A stretch of DNA of 64,000 bases, from the NCBI RefSeq assembly GCF_900452515.1, contig NZ_UGNW01000001.1, positions 3,493,501 to 3,557,500 of the forward strand. The letters run 5' to 3'. The position numbers and the translations under genes were made by a program. Under the pieces are notes generated by a model that did not search any database, was not told the DNA's origin, and was given only the letters and a program-made list of their open reading frames with translations. Shown here piece by piece: positions 54,801-63,437 of this stretch; position 1 is the first letter of the stretch; every line of letters starts with the position of its first letter. This stretch comes from Legionella birminghamensis. GTDB taxonomy: Bacteria; Pseudomonadota; Gammaproteobacteria; Legionellales; Legionellaceae.

Positions 54801-57662
54801 TTAAGAGCATACCATCTCTGACGCAGCTCTTCTCACCGCCGTTTTATCTTTAGACTGTATCCGCAAATCCTCTAAGAATTTAGAGGTTATGTCTTCAGGC
54901 TTCATCTGGCACACTGAATGATAATAGGCAAACGTCTCCATTTCCTTAGCATCCTGCTCGAGCTCAGATATCGATTGGGTATCTGATCCCTCTCCCTTAC
55001 CGGCTTTTTCATGTGCAGAAACCTGCTGCTTATTCACTTTCGCTTCATGAACTGCCCATTTATTCTGAATATCCGCAAGAATATCTTTTATCAATATGGA
55101 ATTGAGTGAAGTCTCCTTGGTTTCACCCTTCGTTAATATCAGGGCTAATATATTGCTGCGTGAATAACCAAACTTGGGATCGAAATATTTAGGCACCTCC
55201 TCATCTCTGTTTTTTGTTTTCCAGAAATAATTTAACAGAGTCGGCTCCATATATTTTCTTACCGATTTATCAATAAATAGTTTAAACTCCTGATCTGTTT
55301 TAAAAGAGTCCACCCATCGATACATTGCCTGATGAAAATTACTGACTGCACTCACGCTACGGCTATGGCTAAATGCCGGGCTTTGGCTGGAATGCTCCAT
55401 GATAAGTTTGGTGTAGGCTGCGCTGTTAAATGTCTTTGTATTGATAGCATGCCTCACACTGGATAAATTACAGCCTACCTGATCCTTATAATGAACCAGC
55501 ATTGTATTAATTAGATGGATAACCAATAAGGTATTAAGCGAGTTTTTTTCGTGGCCTCCAGCACTGAAGATCCAGGCCAGTTTTTCAGATCCCTTTAAGG
55601 AAGAGTTTTTAATGAAACATAAAACACTTTCCCCCCGGCAACGATTTGCAAGATAATTAAAGGGACTTGGAGTGTAACACCGCTCAATCACCTCTGCGAT
55701 AAATTGGGTCAAGGGGGAATCCCCATTTTTCTTTGGCCCATTTTCCTGTTCATCCGCCCAGGCAAACAGTTGTTTGAAGCAGCCCTCTATGACCTGAGGA
55801 TCCATATGCGAATTTTTCTCCTCATCCGGCTGCCCTGCTTTGGCATCATAGAGCGGTTGATCGCCCCGTCCGCTCGCATATCTGGCCCAGTACATCTTGA
55901 CTTTATAAGAATCGATCTGATCGATTATGTCTGTAAATTCCTTCTGATATCCTTGCCCCAGGGATTCACGAATCAGATTTTCATCTTCATTAATGGCCCT
56001 TTGTATTCCCTCAAGGAAAATGTCGTTTCTGCTTTGCGTCAGATCAGCCAGCTCCGTCTTGAAATAGGAATCTGAGCATTTAAAAATTTTTTCGCGAAAT
56101 TGTCTGATTTGCTTCAAAGCAAGCAACTGCGAGTTATTCTCGCTGCATTGCACCTGTATAGTAGATAAATCATCGCCTTTGGACAGCAATTGCCAGGACT
56201 CAGTGGCCTTGGTTTGATCAAGTGGAACCGGTTTACTTTCAATTGAGGGCAAGCTGTGGGAGTTAAGCCCCTGCAAAATGCTTCTTTCCAACCCATCAAG
56301 GCTTTGCAATATCTGATTGATATAAGGCAGGAAGGAATCACGCCAGACCTTATGAAAGCGCTTTGAAATTTTTTCATTATCATACCTGCCGGCATCACTC
56401 ATGCAGTATGCGGCGCATGAAGCCTCCATCTTCTTCAGTTTTTCAAGGGACTCCTCTAAAGCACTGCCTTTTTTGTCCGGCACTTCAGGCACATGTTTTT
56501 TATGCGCTTCAAGTTCTTCCTGAAGGCTAAGTTTACGCCGCTGTATTTCCGGCATCAGTTTATTGTGTGTTTCAACTGCAACGTCAACCTTCTGGTTTTC
56601 TGCAGATGTCCATTGTTTAACACGCTCGACCACTTTAGGTTTTTTTGCCAGGTATTCATTGAAACTGGGGACTCTAATTCCTCTTCTGTTGGAAGGGCAG
56701 CCTGGATAATAAACCACTGCCCGAAACAGCTCGTCATATTCTTCCTGTGATACCGCAAGCATATGATCGACCATCGATTTCCGGTCTGTTTCAGCATTAA
56801 ACAATACCGGGTTTGCCTTCTCCAGTCCTAATATTTTTTCCTGAGAAAGGCTTCGATAATCCAGCGGCTCATCGCCAAGATATTCTTCAAGGCGTGATCG
56901 CAAAGCGTCAGGATCATAGGTCAATAACTGATGGGTCAACGCTTCAAACATCTGCTCTTTGAATTCCTCACTGCCGGCCAGATCGCGAAAGGCGGTTGTC
57001 GACAAGTATTTTTTTGGCAACCAAAAATTCTCAGGATATCTATTGGCAGGCCAGTGAGTTCTGCCTTCGACAATGGGCAAATCACTGATTTTAGCGCAGG
57101 TCATCCGCACGTCTTCCGGATCTTTTATAATACCATCAATTGCCCGAGGCCCGCGGATTATACTGGTGTAGCGGTAATGGCACATGTCATAATCAATGCC
57201 CCCCAGCAGGCTGAAGTTGTCAGGATGCCTGTCTTCATCACCAATACTCAGCCAGGCAGCTATTTGCTTCGCCACTTTCTTATCGAGCAATGTCTCTTTA
57301 GAGGGATTTACCAATTCCCGCTCGAAGGGATCTTCGGGCTCCGTTTGTCTGTATCGTAGTAGCGGTTTATAATTGTCCAGGGCAAAGGACACTGTTCCTA
57401 CAATTTGCCCCTTTTCATAGACTAATCGCTCTTCAGCAAAAAAATCACCCAGAGACATGCGCAAGGCCACGCTGCTGGCTACAGAGTATTTTGCCAATAG
57501 AGCAGGGTAAAGACTATTATCGACCGGTTTAAAAAACCCTTTTTTGACTGTACCATCCGTATCAAGAAATTCAACGCGGCTTATTTTATGGCCAGAGGTG
57601 GGAACTTCTGTTCCCGTGGTGATAAATTTTAATTGGTCCTGTTGAAAGGCCTTCAATGGCAT
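54801..57662 (-). CDS. Large protein with PI-kinase-like catalytic loop, putative effector
   Basis: A 953-residue protein. The N-terminal 250 residues look like a PI3/4-kinase- or HipA-like kinase domain: a Lys in GTVKKGFFKPVDNS for ATP, a GQIVGTVSFAL segment, then GDEDRHPDNF (catalytic loop D-x-x-x-x-N, residues about 155-165) and GGIDYDMCHY (metal-binding D-Y-D). This order (K, GDxxRHxxN, DxD) is the phosphoinositide-kinase fold in outline; phosphoinositide kinases are known among Legionella effectors. The rest is helical, with coiled-coil (RRKLSLQEELEAHKK) and no TM. The tail includes an acidic block, SELEQDAKEMETF, about 50 residues from the end. Confidence 0.6.
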   Translation of the reverse strand: MPLKAFQQDQLKFITTGTEVPTSGHKISRVEFLDTDGTVKKGFFKPVDNSLYPALLAKYSVASSVALRMSLGDFFAEERLVYEKGQIVGTVSFALDNYKPLLRYRQTEPEDPFERELVNPSKETLLDKKVAKQIAAWLSIGDEDRHPDNFSLLGGIDYDMCHYRYTSIIRGPRAIDGIIKDPEDVRMTCAKISDLPIVEGRTHWPANRYPENFWLPKKYLSTTAFRDLAGSEEFKEQMFEALTHQLLTYDPDALRSRLEEYLGDEPLDYRSLSQEKILGLEKANPVLFNAETDRKSMVDHMLAVSQEEYDELFRAVVYYPGCPSNRRGIRVPSFNEYLAKKPKVVERVKQWTSAENQKVDVAVETHNKLMPEIQRRKLSLQEELEAHKKHVPEVPDKKGSALEESLEKLKKMEASCAAYCMSDAGRYDNEKISKRFHKVWRDSFLPYINQILQSLDGLERSILQGLNSHSLPSIESKPVPLDQTKATESWQLLSKGDDLSTIQVQCSENNSQLLALKQIRQFREKIFKCSDSYFKTELADLTQSRNDIFLEGIQRAINEDENLIRESLGQGYQKEFTDIIDQIDSYKVKMYWARYASGRGDQPLYDAKAGQPDEEKNSHMDPQVIEGCFKQLFAWADEQENGPKKNGDSPLTQFIAEVIERCYTPSPFNYLANRCRGESVLCFIKNSSLKGSEKLAWIFSAGGHEKNSLNTLLVIHLINTMLVHYKDQVGCNLSSVRHAINTKTFNSAAYTKLIMEHSSQSPAFSHSRSVSAVSNFHQAMYRWVDSFKTDQEFKLFIDKSVRKYMEPTLLNYFWKTKNRDEEVPKYFDPKFGYSRSNILALILTKGETKETSLNSILIKDILADIQNKWAVHEAKVNKQQVSAHEKAGKGEGSDTQSISELEQDAKEMETFAYYHSVCQMKPEDITSKFLEDLRIQSKDKTAVRRAASEMVCS

Positions 57663-57937
57663 GGCTCGTCCTTAATTTCTGTACAGTGCAGAATTATTCA
57701 TATTAAGCAGAAACCTTGCCAGAATTCAATAGTAAACTGCTTATTAATTAACCTGCTGCTGAATGATACGAAGCAAAGTGCAAAAAATCCTCAAGGAAAG
57801 AATGAAATTTATGCAATTTTAGATAATACTATGATTAATATAGATATTTATATTTAATATGAAGGTTTTACTGACAAAGCATTAGGCTTCGTCTACTTAC
57901 TGCGCGTGGGTCGGGCGTTTCTGTGGGTTGTTCCACA

Positions 57938-58286
57938 GGTGTTACACAATTTTTTTCTCGCTCAGAATCCCCCCGACAGCGCCAACCCGAATCCCCGCGA
58001 CAGCGCCATCCGAATCCCCGCGGCAACGACCGCGGGGGCCCATACGAAGCCTAAATGTTTGAAAGACTTGTTCCTAATTGCTTTTAATTGCTATTTTCAG
58101 CAACATAGGATTCCTCTGAAGAGCATGTTCGGCACCAGACATGGGCCCCGCGGTCGCTGCCGCGGGGATTCGGATTGGCGCTACCGGGGGGATTCGGATT
58201 GGCGCTACCGGGGGGATTCGGATTGGCGCTGCCGGGGGGATTCGAAGGAGCTGCGGAGCGGAAACATTTGTGTAGATATCGATGGA
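57938..58286 (+). repeat. GC-rich inverted-repeat element, copy 7, with 24-bp arrays on both sides
   Basis: Left array: three arm units beginning GAATCCCC (57965-57988, 57989-58011, then the main arm). Right array: four exact 24-bp units at 58153-58176, 58177-58200, 58201-58224 and 58225-58248; units two and three are identical. The core contains CGAAGCC, GACTTGTTCCTAATTGCTT, CAGCAACAT and GAGCATGTTCGGC. Degenerate outer ends are GTTACACAAT and TTTGTGTAGATA. It lies between two large minus-strand genes. The rest of this gap (57.66-57.93 kb) is an AT-rich upstream region. Confidence 0.85.
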
Positions 58287-58363
58287 CTCGTTCGCGGGAT
58301 CCCAGAGAGGCTGAGGCTGTAGCGATCAAGCTTTAATAAAAACATAGAATCTTCAATTTAACC

Positions 58364-61276
58364 TTAGCCCCCTGCTTTAGGTGAGGGTGATTCGATTTCC
58401 TTCCTTACTTTCTCGCTGACAGTGCTCACTGTTTCGCTTGATCGAGTTCTGTCAAAAAATGCCCAGTGACCAGTCCGTCTGTGATGAATCATATTGGGAA
58501 TACCAATCAGAAGTATGCTGAAAAAATTGGCAATCACTTTCATGGTTCTCCGTAGGGCAGGACGACTGTCCACATCCAGAACAGATAATAAGGGTTGTTC
58601 TGCATCCCTCAGGCGTTGAGAGAGCTCGTTTTTATTCTTAGAACCGGCAGGACTGGTCAATCCATCGTATAAAATTGAATAGAGTGCTTTACGGTAATTT
58701 GCTTCATGCTCGAGCATTAAATTATGTTTTGCAGGATTGGTTTTCAGTAAACGCTTGCGCATTTCCTCACACTGGGTCTCTACAAAAACAGCAGCATTAA
58801 AGAACCTTTGGCTATTGGTGTCCTGTCCCATTAATAAATCCAGGTATTTTTGCTCCAATTGCAATCCATGGAAATGATCCATTAATTGCATTTGGGTACG
58901 CATCTGCCCTAAAGGCTTGGCCAATCGTTTCTTCTCGGGGGAATCTGCCTGTAAACTATCCAGTTTATTATTGTTTAGAGCGGTATAGGCCGCCTCGATC
59001 AGTAATTTTTGGCCAGATGCTGGTAATTGCCGGCTGAATATCTGCTGTAATATTAGATTGAAGTCATGTGACTTGCTGTCATCGCCAGCTGCCAGTCTCA
59101 AATAGTCTTCATTACCGGGTACTGCATGCTGCAAATCAGCAAGGGTTTTTCTCTGCAGTTGTGCCCGCGGGTTAAGAAGTTCCATCTTAAGTGAATTATC
59201 TTTGGCAAGCACCAGCGCTGCCTCCAGAAAGCTTTTGCGCAGGGCCGCATTCGGCTCTGTCCGGGTAATTTCCTGTAATTTGGACACAAACGGAGTGAGC
59301 TCACTCGCCCCCTCCGCTTTAAACGCTACATTTTCTGACTGCAACAGGCTTAGAGCCGGATCGGTGCCAATCTTAATGATGCCGCTGACTGACTCCCCTC
59401 TGTCAACCATTCGCCATAATTGCCCAGCCAAACCAGGGTAGGTTTGCAACTGATCAACCAGGGCAATGAGAAGCGATTCATTGTTTTCATGTTTTATCAA
59501 ATACTGGAATAATCGAATTTGTGTTTCATCTAGCAAACGCGGCAGTACCAACAGAGGCTTGTCACCCGGATAGTTCAAATAACATTGAATAAGCATTGCC
59601 ATGCTTCTTACATTGTGTGACTTTCCCTGCTTTAAAATCTCAGGCCTGATATCCTTTAAAAAAACCTCAACCTTATGCAAACTTTCGTCCAGATTCCTTG
59701 CGTCAAGCGCATGCAGGTGGATCAATTGCTGCAACAATTGCAGGTACTCATTGTTATCCTGATTGTCTGTAAAATAGTCAAACCGCTTTTGATAACTGAG
59801 CCATAGCATGACCTCGACCCTAGCGATTTTGTCAGCATCGGGGGTCTTTAGTTCTGAGATAAAAAGATTCAGCTGCTCAAACTGAACCGGATCGAGTAAA
59901 ATCTTATTGTCAGGTAATATAATATTGTTTTTCTGCAAAAGAAAATATGCTTCATGAATTGCTGGTGTAGTCGCAATTTTACGGAATTCCTGAATACTTA
60001 CGCTTGACGACAGATTTACCAATACTCCAGCCAAGTGCTCATATCTATGCATCTCATCCAGAAAGAGCTGAAGCTCACTCTCGCCATTTCGAATACGATT
60101 TAAAATGACTTTTGCCTCATCCTCATTTTGAATGTTAAGCAGGCTTTTCTCAATTCCAAGGGATTTAGAGGAACGGAGAAAAGCATCAATGATGGTGGCT
60201 TTGCTGTTATCACTTAAACTTTTGCTCAGCATACTCCATAATCGGCTCACATGGCTGATGTTTAAAAGTACGTCCTGGCTTGATGATCCCAGTAAGTCTC
60301 TTTTTATGTAATCGGCCAACGCGGGGAGCCAGACTGCATTCTTGTGCTGGCTGTAAGTTTCAAGAAGATTTAAAGAATCCAGAAACAGGAGCAGTATTCC
60401 CTTGTCTCGTGCCAGTGCCTTATCTTTTAATTTTCCTAAGGCAAGCAGATGCTGGAAAAAAGGTTTACTCTGGTTAAGGCATTTTTCGAGATGCGGAACC
60501 TTGTAGGTGTCTAAATCAAGCTGCTCGAGAATTTTAAGTCCGGGGTTAGCAAGCGCCTTTCCCACATTTTTATGGAGACTTGCCAACAACCGTTCATTAG
60601 GCTGATAAGCCTTTTCACTGACAATTTGAGTAAATTGGTTGGCAATACTGCTATCAGGATGCACCTCGCCATTTTTCTGAATGATGCTCTGCACTAAATT
60701 GCGAACTAATGGATTATGAACCAAGGGTTTATCTTTAGTCCCAATCAAAGGAATTGGGCCTGATTCAACATTGACAACCTCTATGCCTTGCTTAGAATCA
60801 ACAACTTTCGGTTTAAAGCTGCTTATAAATATGACCTCTCTTTCTTCTGGTATTTTATTCGTGTTTTTAATAATACCTGCCAGCCATTGCCCCGGCTTAT
60901 CTTTTCGATATTCCAGATGGAAAGCAGCCAATTGACCCGCGTGGTCAATGAAGCCAAAATCGAGCTTGCCGATATTTTTCGCAGCTTCCTCGGGTTGTTC
61001 GTTGGCCAGCTTCAAGGGGTGGGTATAAACATCCGCGCCCAGAAGCATTTTCAGTATTTCACCAAACATATTGCCCTGTGAGTAATGTTCATGATCACTC
61101 AGTTCGGGATCCATCCAGGTCTCAATATGTGTTTTGCATTGATCTGGCGTTCCTAATAAAGGGGAGCGCTCCAGATCGCGTCTCAGGTCTTCAATATTCG
61201 AACCGTCTGAGCTGAAAAAATCCCGGCCAAACGCGGCAAATATGTTTTTAAAGCTTCCTCTTATCAAATAAGGCAT
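58364..61276 (-). CDS. 970-residue protein of unknown function, effector-like
   Basis: A large, mostly helical protein without known catalytic motifs. The C-terminal 80 residues contain a hydrophobic helix (MKVIANFFSILLIGIPNMI), then HHRRTGHWAFF, and a Ser/Thr/Glu-rich tail ending SPSPKAGG; I recall a similar helix, HRxTG and FF pattern near the C terminus of several Legionella-specific proteins. The start is taken as ATG (MPYLIRGSF) with GAGG about 8 bases upstream; a TTG 15 bases further upstream gives a slightly longer product. It sits beside a second large unknown gene, separated by the copy 7 element. Confidence 0.6.
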   Translation of the reverse strand: MPYLIRGSFKNIFAAFGRDFFSSDGSNIEDLRRDLERSPLLGTPDQCKTHIETWMDPELSDHEHYSQGNMFGEILKMLLGADVYTHPLKLANEQPEEAAKNIGKLDFGFIDHAGQLAAFHLEYRKDKPGQWLAGIIKNTNKIPEEREVIFISSFKPKVVDSKQGIEVVNVESGPIPLIGTKDKPLVHNPLVRNLVQSIIQKNGEVHPDSSIANQFTQIVSEKAYQPNERLLASLHKNVGKALANPGLKILEQLDLDTYKVPHLEKCLNQSKPFFQHLLALGKLKDKALARDKGILLLFLDSLNLLETYSQHKNAVWLPALADYIKRDLLGSSSQDVLLNISHVSRLWSMLSKSLSDNSKATIIDAFLRSSKSLGIEKSLLNIQNEDEAKVILNRIRNGESELQLFLDEMHRYEHLAGVLVNLSSSVSIQEFRKIATTPAIHEAYFLLQKNNIILPDNKILLDPVQFEQLNLFISELKTPDADKIARVEVMLWLSYQKRFDYFTDNQDNNEYLQLLQQLIHLHALDARNLDESLHKVEVFLKDIRPEILKQGKSHNVRSMAMLIQCYLNYPGDKPLLVLPRLLDETQIRLFQYLIKHENNESLLIALVDQLQTYPGLAGQLWRMVDRGESVSGIIKIGTDPALSLLQSENVAFKAEGASELTPFVSKLQEITRTEPNAALRKSFLEAALVLAKDNSLKMELLNPRAQLQRKTLADLQHAVPGNEDYLRLAAGDDSKSHDFNLILQQIFSRQLPASGQKLLIEAAYTALNNNKLDSLQADSPEKKRLAKPLGQMRTQMQLMDHFHGLQLEQKYLDLLMGQDTNSQRFFNAAVFVETQCEEMRKRLLKTNPAKHNLMLEHEANYRKALYSILYDGLTSPAGSKNKNELSQRLRDAEQPLLSVLDVDSRPALRRTMKVIANFFSILLIGIPNMIHHRRTGHWAFFDRTRSSETVSTVSEKVRKEIESPSPKAGG

Positions 61277-61392
61277 ATATAGTGGCCTCAAGCTATCAGT
61301 AAAGTATAATTATACTCTTAATTAAATGCTCATACTGATAATATAGTGTAAATATTGTTATCATTTAAAACATTTTTATTTTCAGAGGCATT

Positions 61393-62244
61393 ATGGACTT
61401 TAATCTGATTGGTTCAGGCCGGCTGGGAACACAACTTGCCTATGCCTTAATTCATTCAGGAAAGGGGAAACTGCTTTCCGTATTTAATCGACATTTTTCA
61501 TCAACTGAAGAATCGATTCGCATACTGGGGGCAGGAACCGCAATTAGCGACTTGCGGAAACTTGCGCCTGCGAATCTGCATTTCATTACAACGCCCGACG
61601 CAGCGATCACCCATATTGTTCAACAGCTCCAGGAAGCAGGTCCTGTTCTGAAAGGCTCTGTAGTAGTTCATTGCAGCGGCGTCTTGTCCTCTGAGGTATT
61701 AGCGCCCTTGCATGCCCTCGGTTGCTACATTGTTTGCCTGCACCCTCTGAAACCTTTTCCAAGGCAATTGCCGGATGCAGAAATTTTCGAGGGCTGCTAT
61801 TGCAGCATTGAGGGCGATTCTGAAGCAATCGACATTTTATCGCCTTTGTTTTTAAACCTTGGCGCCCGATTATTTACGATTCAGCCCGAACAGAAGATGC
61901 TTTATCATGCAGCAGCCGCCATCGCCTCGAATTACCTGGTGACCCTCGCTGACGTGGCCGGTAAATGCATGCAGCAAGCAGGGGTAGGGGATGATTTGGC
62001 AAAAGAGGTCATTGTATCCCTGATGCAAGCCAGCCTGTCAAATATCAGTAAGGCCGACAGCAGCGCAGAGGCCTTAACCGGACCTATCGCCCGGGGGGAC
62101 ATTCAAACCGTTAAGCAACATCTGCAAGCAATTTCTGATCCGCTTGTGCAAGCTTTATATCGCAAAGCAGGTTTGGCAACCCTTGAGTTTGCTTCGTTAA
62201 ATGAGCAGAAGAAGCAGGACTTGCGGTCTTTACTGGAGATCTAA
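61393..62244 (+). CDS. Rossmann-fold plus DUF2520 protein
   Basis: A 283-residue protein of the ketopantoate reductase/F420-oxidoreductase-like superfamily. The N terminus MDFNLIGSGRLGTQLAYAL has a GxGxxG dinucleotide motif; VVHCSGVLSSEVLAPL and HPLKPFP are DUF2520 features, and the C-terminal helical domain (YHAAAAIASNYLVTLADVA, LTGPIARGD) matches the family. Function is unknown in general. GAGG precedes the ATG by 4-8 bases. Confidence 0.85.
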   Translation: MDFNLIGSGRLGTQLAYALIHSGKGKLLSVFNRHFSSTEESIRILGAGTAISDLRKLAPANLHFITTPDAAITHIVQQLQEAGPVLKGSVVVHCSGVLSSEVLAPLHALGCYIVCLHPLKPFPRQLPDAEIFEGCYCSIEGDSEAIDILSPLFLNLGARLFTIQPEQKMLYHAAAAIASNYLVTLADVAGKCMQQAGVGDDLAKEVIVSLMQASLSNISKADSSAEALTGPIARGDIQTVKQHLQAISDPLVQALYRKAGLATLEFASLNEQKKQDLRSLLEI

Positions 62245-62283
62245 TCTAATAGTTTGGACAGCCCAACTTCAGCTTTTAACTCA

Positions 62284-62303
62284 ATCCGTTCGGCCTGAGG
62301 AAT
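62284..62303. repeat. Half copy of the CCGTTCGGCCTGAGGAG-type repeat
   Basis: Bases reading CCGTTCGGCCTGAGGAATCC lie 40 bases after the DUF2520 stop, matching the left arm of the repeat at 30.06 kb; no right arm is present. Confidence 0.5.
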
Positions 62304-62399
62304 CCCCTCATTTTTTCATTCAAAAAATACGTACCTTATTAGGTCAAAATGACTTTAAATAGTGTCGTTTCCGCGTAGGCAGAAATCCATCAGCCCGGG

Positions 62400-62652
62400 C
62401 TGCGACCCATAGCTATCTACACAAGCGCATGAGAATTAAAAACTATCGAATCCCCGCGGCTTTGACCGCGGGGCCCACACGAAGCCAATTGAATGTTAAG
62501 CACACTTGTTTATCACTACCTGTTAAACCCTATTTTTTGGCAACATTGAAACTTGTCTGAGGATCATACTACTTCAACAGGCATGGGCCCCGCGGTCAGT
62601 GCCGCGGGGATTCGGACGGGGAAAATATTGGTGTAGATAGATAGCTATGGGG
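62400..62652 (+). repeat. GC-rich inverted-repeat element, copy 8
   Basis: A complete 253-bp element: outer end CCCATAGCTATCTACACAAG, arm CGAATCCCCGCGGCTTTGAC, core with CGAAGCCAATTGAATGT, TTTTTTGGCAACATTGAAAC and CTTGTCTGAGGATCATAC, right arm GGGCCCCGCGGTCAGTGCCG and outer end TGTAGATAGATAGCTATGGG. It is followed directly by an almost identical copy. The 62.24-62.40 kb stretch before it holds only a half repeat and nothing else recognised. Confidence 0.9.
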
Positions 62653-62905
62653 CTGCGACCCATAGCTATCTACACAAGCGCATGAGAATTAAAAGCTATC
62701 GAATCCCCGCGGCTTTGACCGCGGGGCCCACACGAAGCCAATTGAATGTTAAGCACACTTGTTTATGACTACCTGTTAAACCCTATTTTTTGGCAACATT
62801 GAAACTTGTCTGAGGATCATACTACTCCAACAGGCATGGGCCCCGCGGTCAGTTGCCGCGGGGATTCGGACGGGGAAAATATTGGTTTAGATAGATAGTT
62901 ATGGG
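62653..62905 (+). repeat. GC-rich inverted-repeat element, copy 9, tandem duplicate of copy 8
   Basis: A second 253-bp unit in head-to-tail arrangement with about six differences from the first (for example ATGACT for ATCACT, and one inserted T in the right arm). The right outer end is slightly decayed (GGTTTAGATAGATAGTTATG). The pair fills the gap between convergent DUF2520 and DUF4442 genes. Confidence 0.9.
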
Positions 62906-62966
62906 GCTTCGACCGAGCTCTGAGGGCAGAACGGTTCTGGTGCAATCTGAATGGCTCTTTCTCTGC

Positions 62967-63437
62967 TTATTCCGTTTGCGACCGCTTGAAATTCTTGCTC
63001 TTCACATAAAGTGTTTTTTTCACAATAGCAACAGGCTGCTGATTTTCGTCGTAGATAGTAACCGAAAAAAAGGGATTGGTTTTGCCCTGATTCAAAGCAT
63101 CCTGGCGAATTTGTTCAATCTCTTCATCACTTAATTTAAATTCGGCAGTCACCCGGCCTTTTCCAGGGCTTAAGTATTGTATCTCTCCCTGTTTGTCCCA
63201 GACAATGAAATCCTTGCCTAGACGTTGCAGTAAGATGAGCATGAAAAACGGATCAGTCATCGAAAATAAGCTGCCGCCAAAATGGACGCCTACATAATTC
63301 TGGTTATACCAACGCAGCTTGAGTGAAACCCGGATATAGCTATAATCCGGCTTTATTTCATCCACACGAACCCCAGCCCCCCAGAAGGGCGGCCAGATAT
63401 TCATGATCCAGCGTAATCGACCTGCAGTAAGTTTCAT
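62967..63437 (-). CDS. DUF4442 hotdog-fold protein
   Basis: A 156-residue protein of the DUF4442/YiiD-C-terminal thioesterase-like family. Seen: MNIWPPFWGAGVRVDEI, YIRVSLKLRWYNQNYVGVHFGGSLFSMTDPFFML (the family core, residues about 36-70), and GKGRVTAEFKLSDEEI. It probably acts on acyl thioesters, substrate unknown. The start codon overlaps the parC stop by 4 bases (ATGA), so it is translationally coupled. Confidence 0.85.
   Translation of the reverse strand: MKLTAGRLRWIMNIWPPFWGAGVRVDEIKPDYSYIRVSLKLRWYNQNYVGVHFGGSLFSMTDPFFMLILLQRLGKDFIVWDKQGEIQYLSPGKGRVTAEFKLSDEEIEQIRQDALNQGKTNPFFSVTIYDENQQPVAIVKKTLYVKSKNFKRSQTE

Noticed and set aside
58153-58248. CRISPR array
   Set aside because: The 24-bp units are contiguous with no spacers, similar arrays occur in the arms of dispersed repeats, and there are no cas genes.
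57906-58329. Reading frames with repetitive peptides such as RGDSDWRY or SANPNPPG repeats
   Set aside because: They are translations of the 24-bp repeat units and core of the GC-rich element, present on both strands, without ribosome binding sites.
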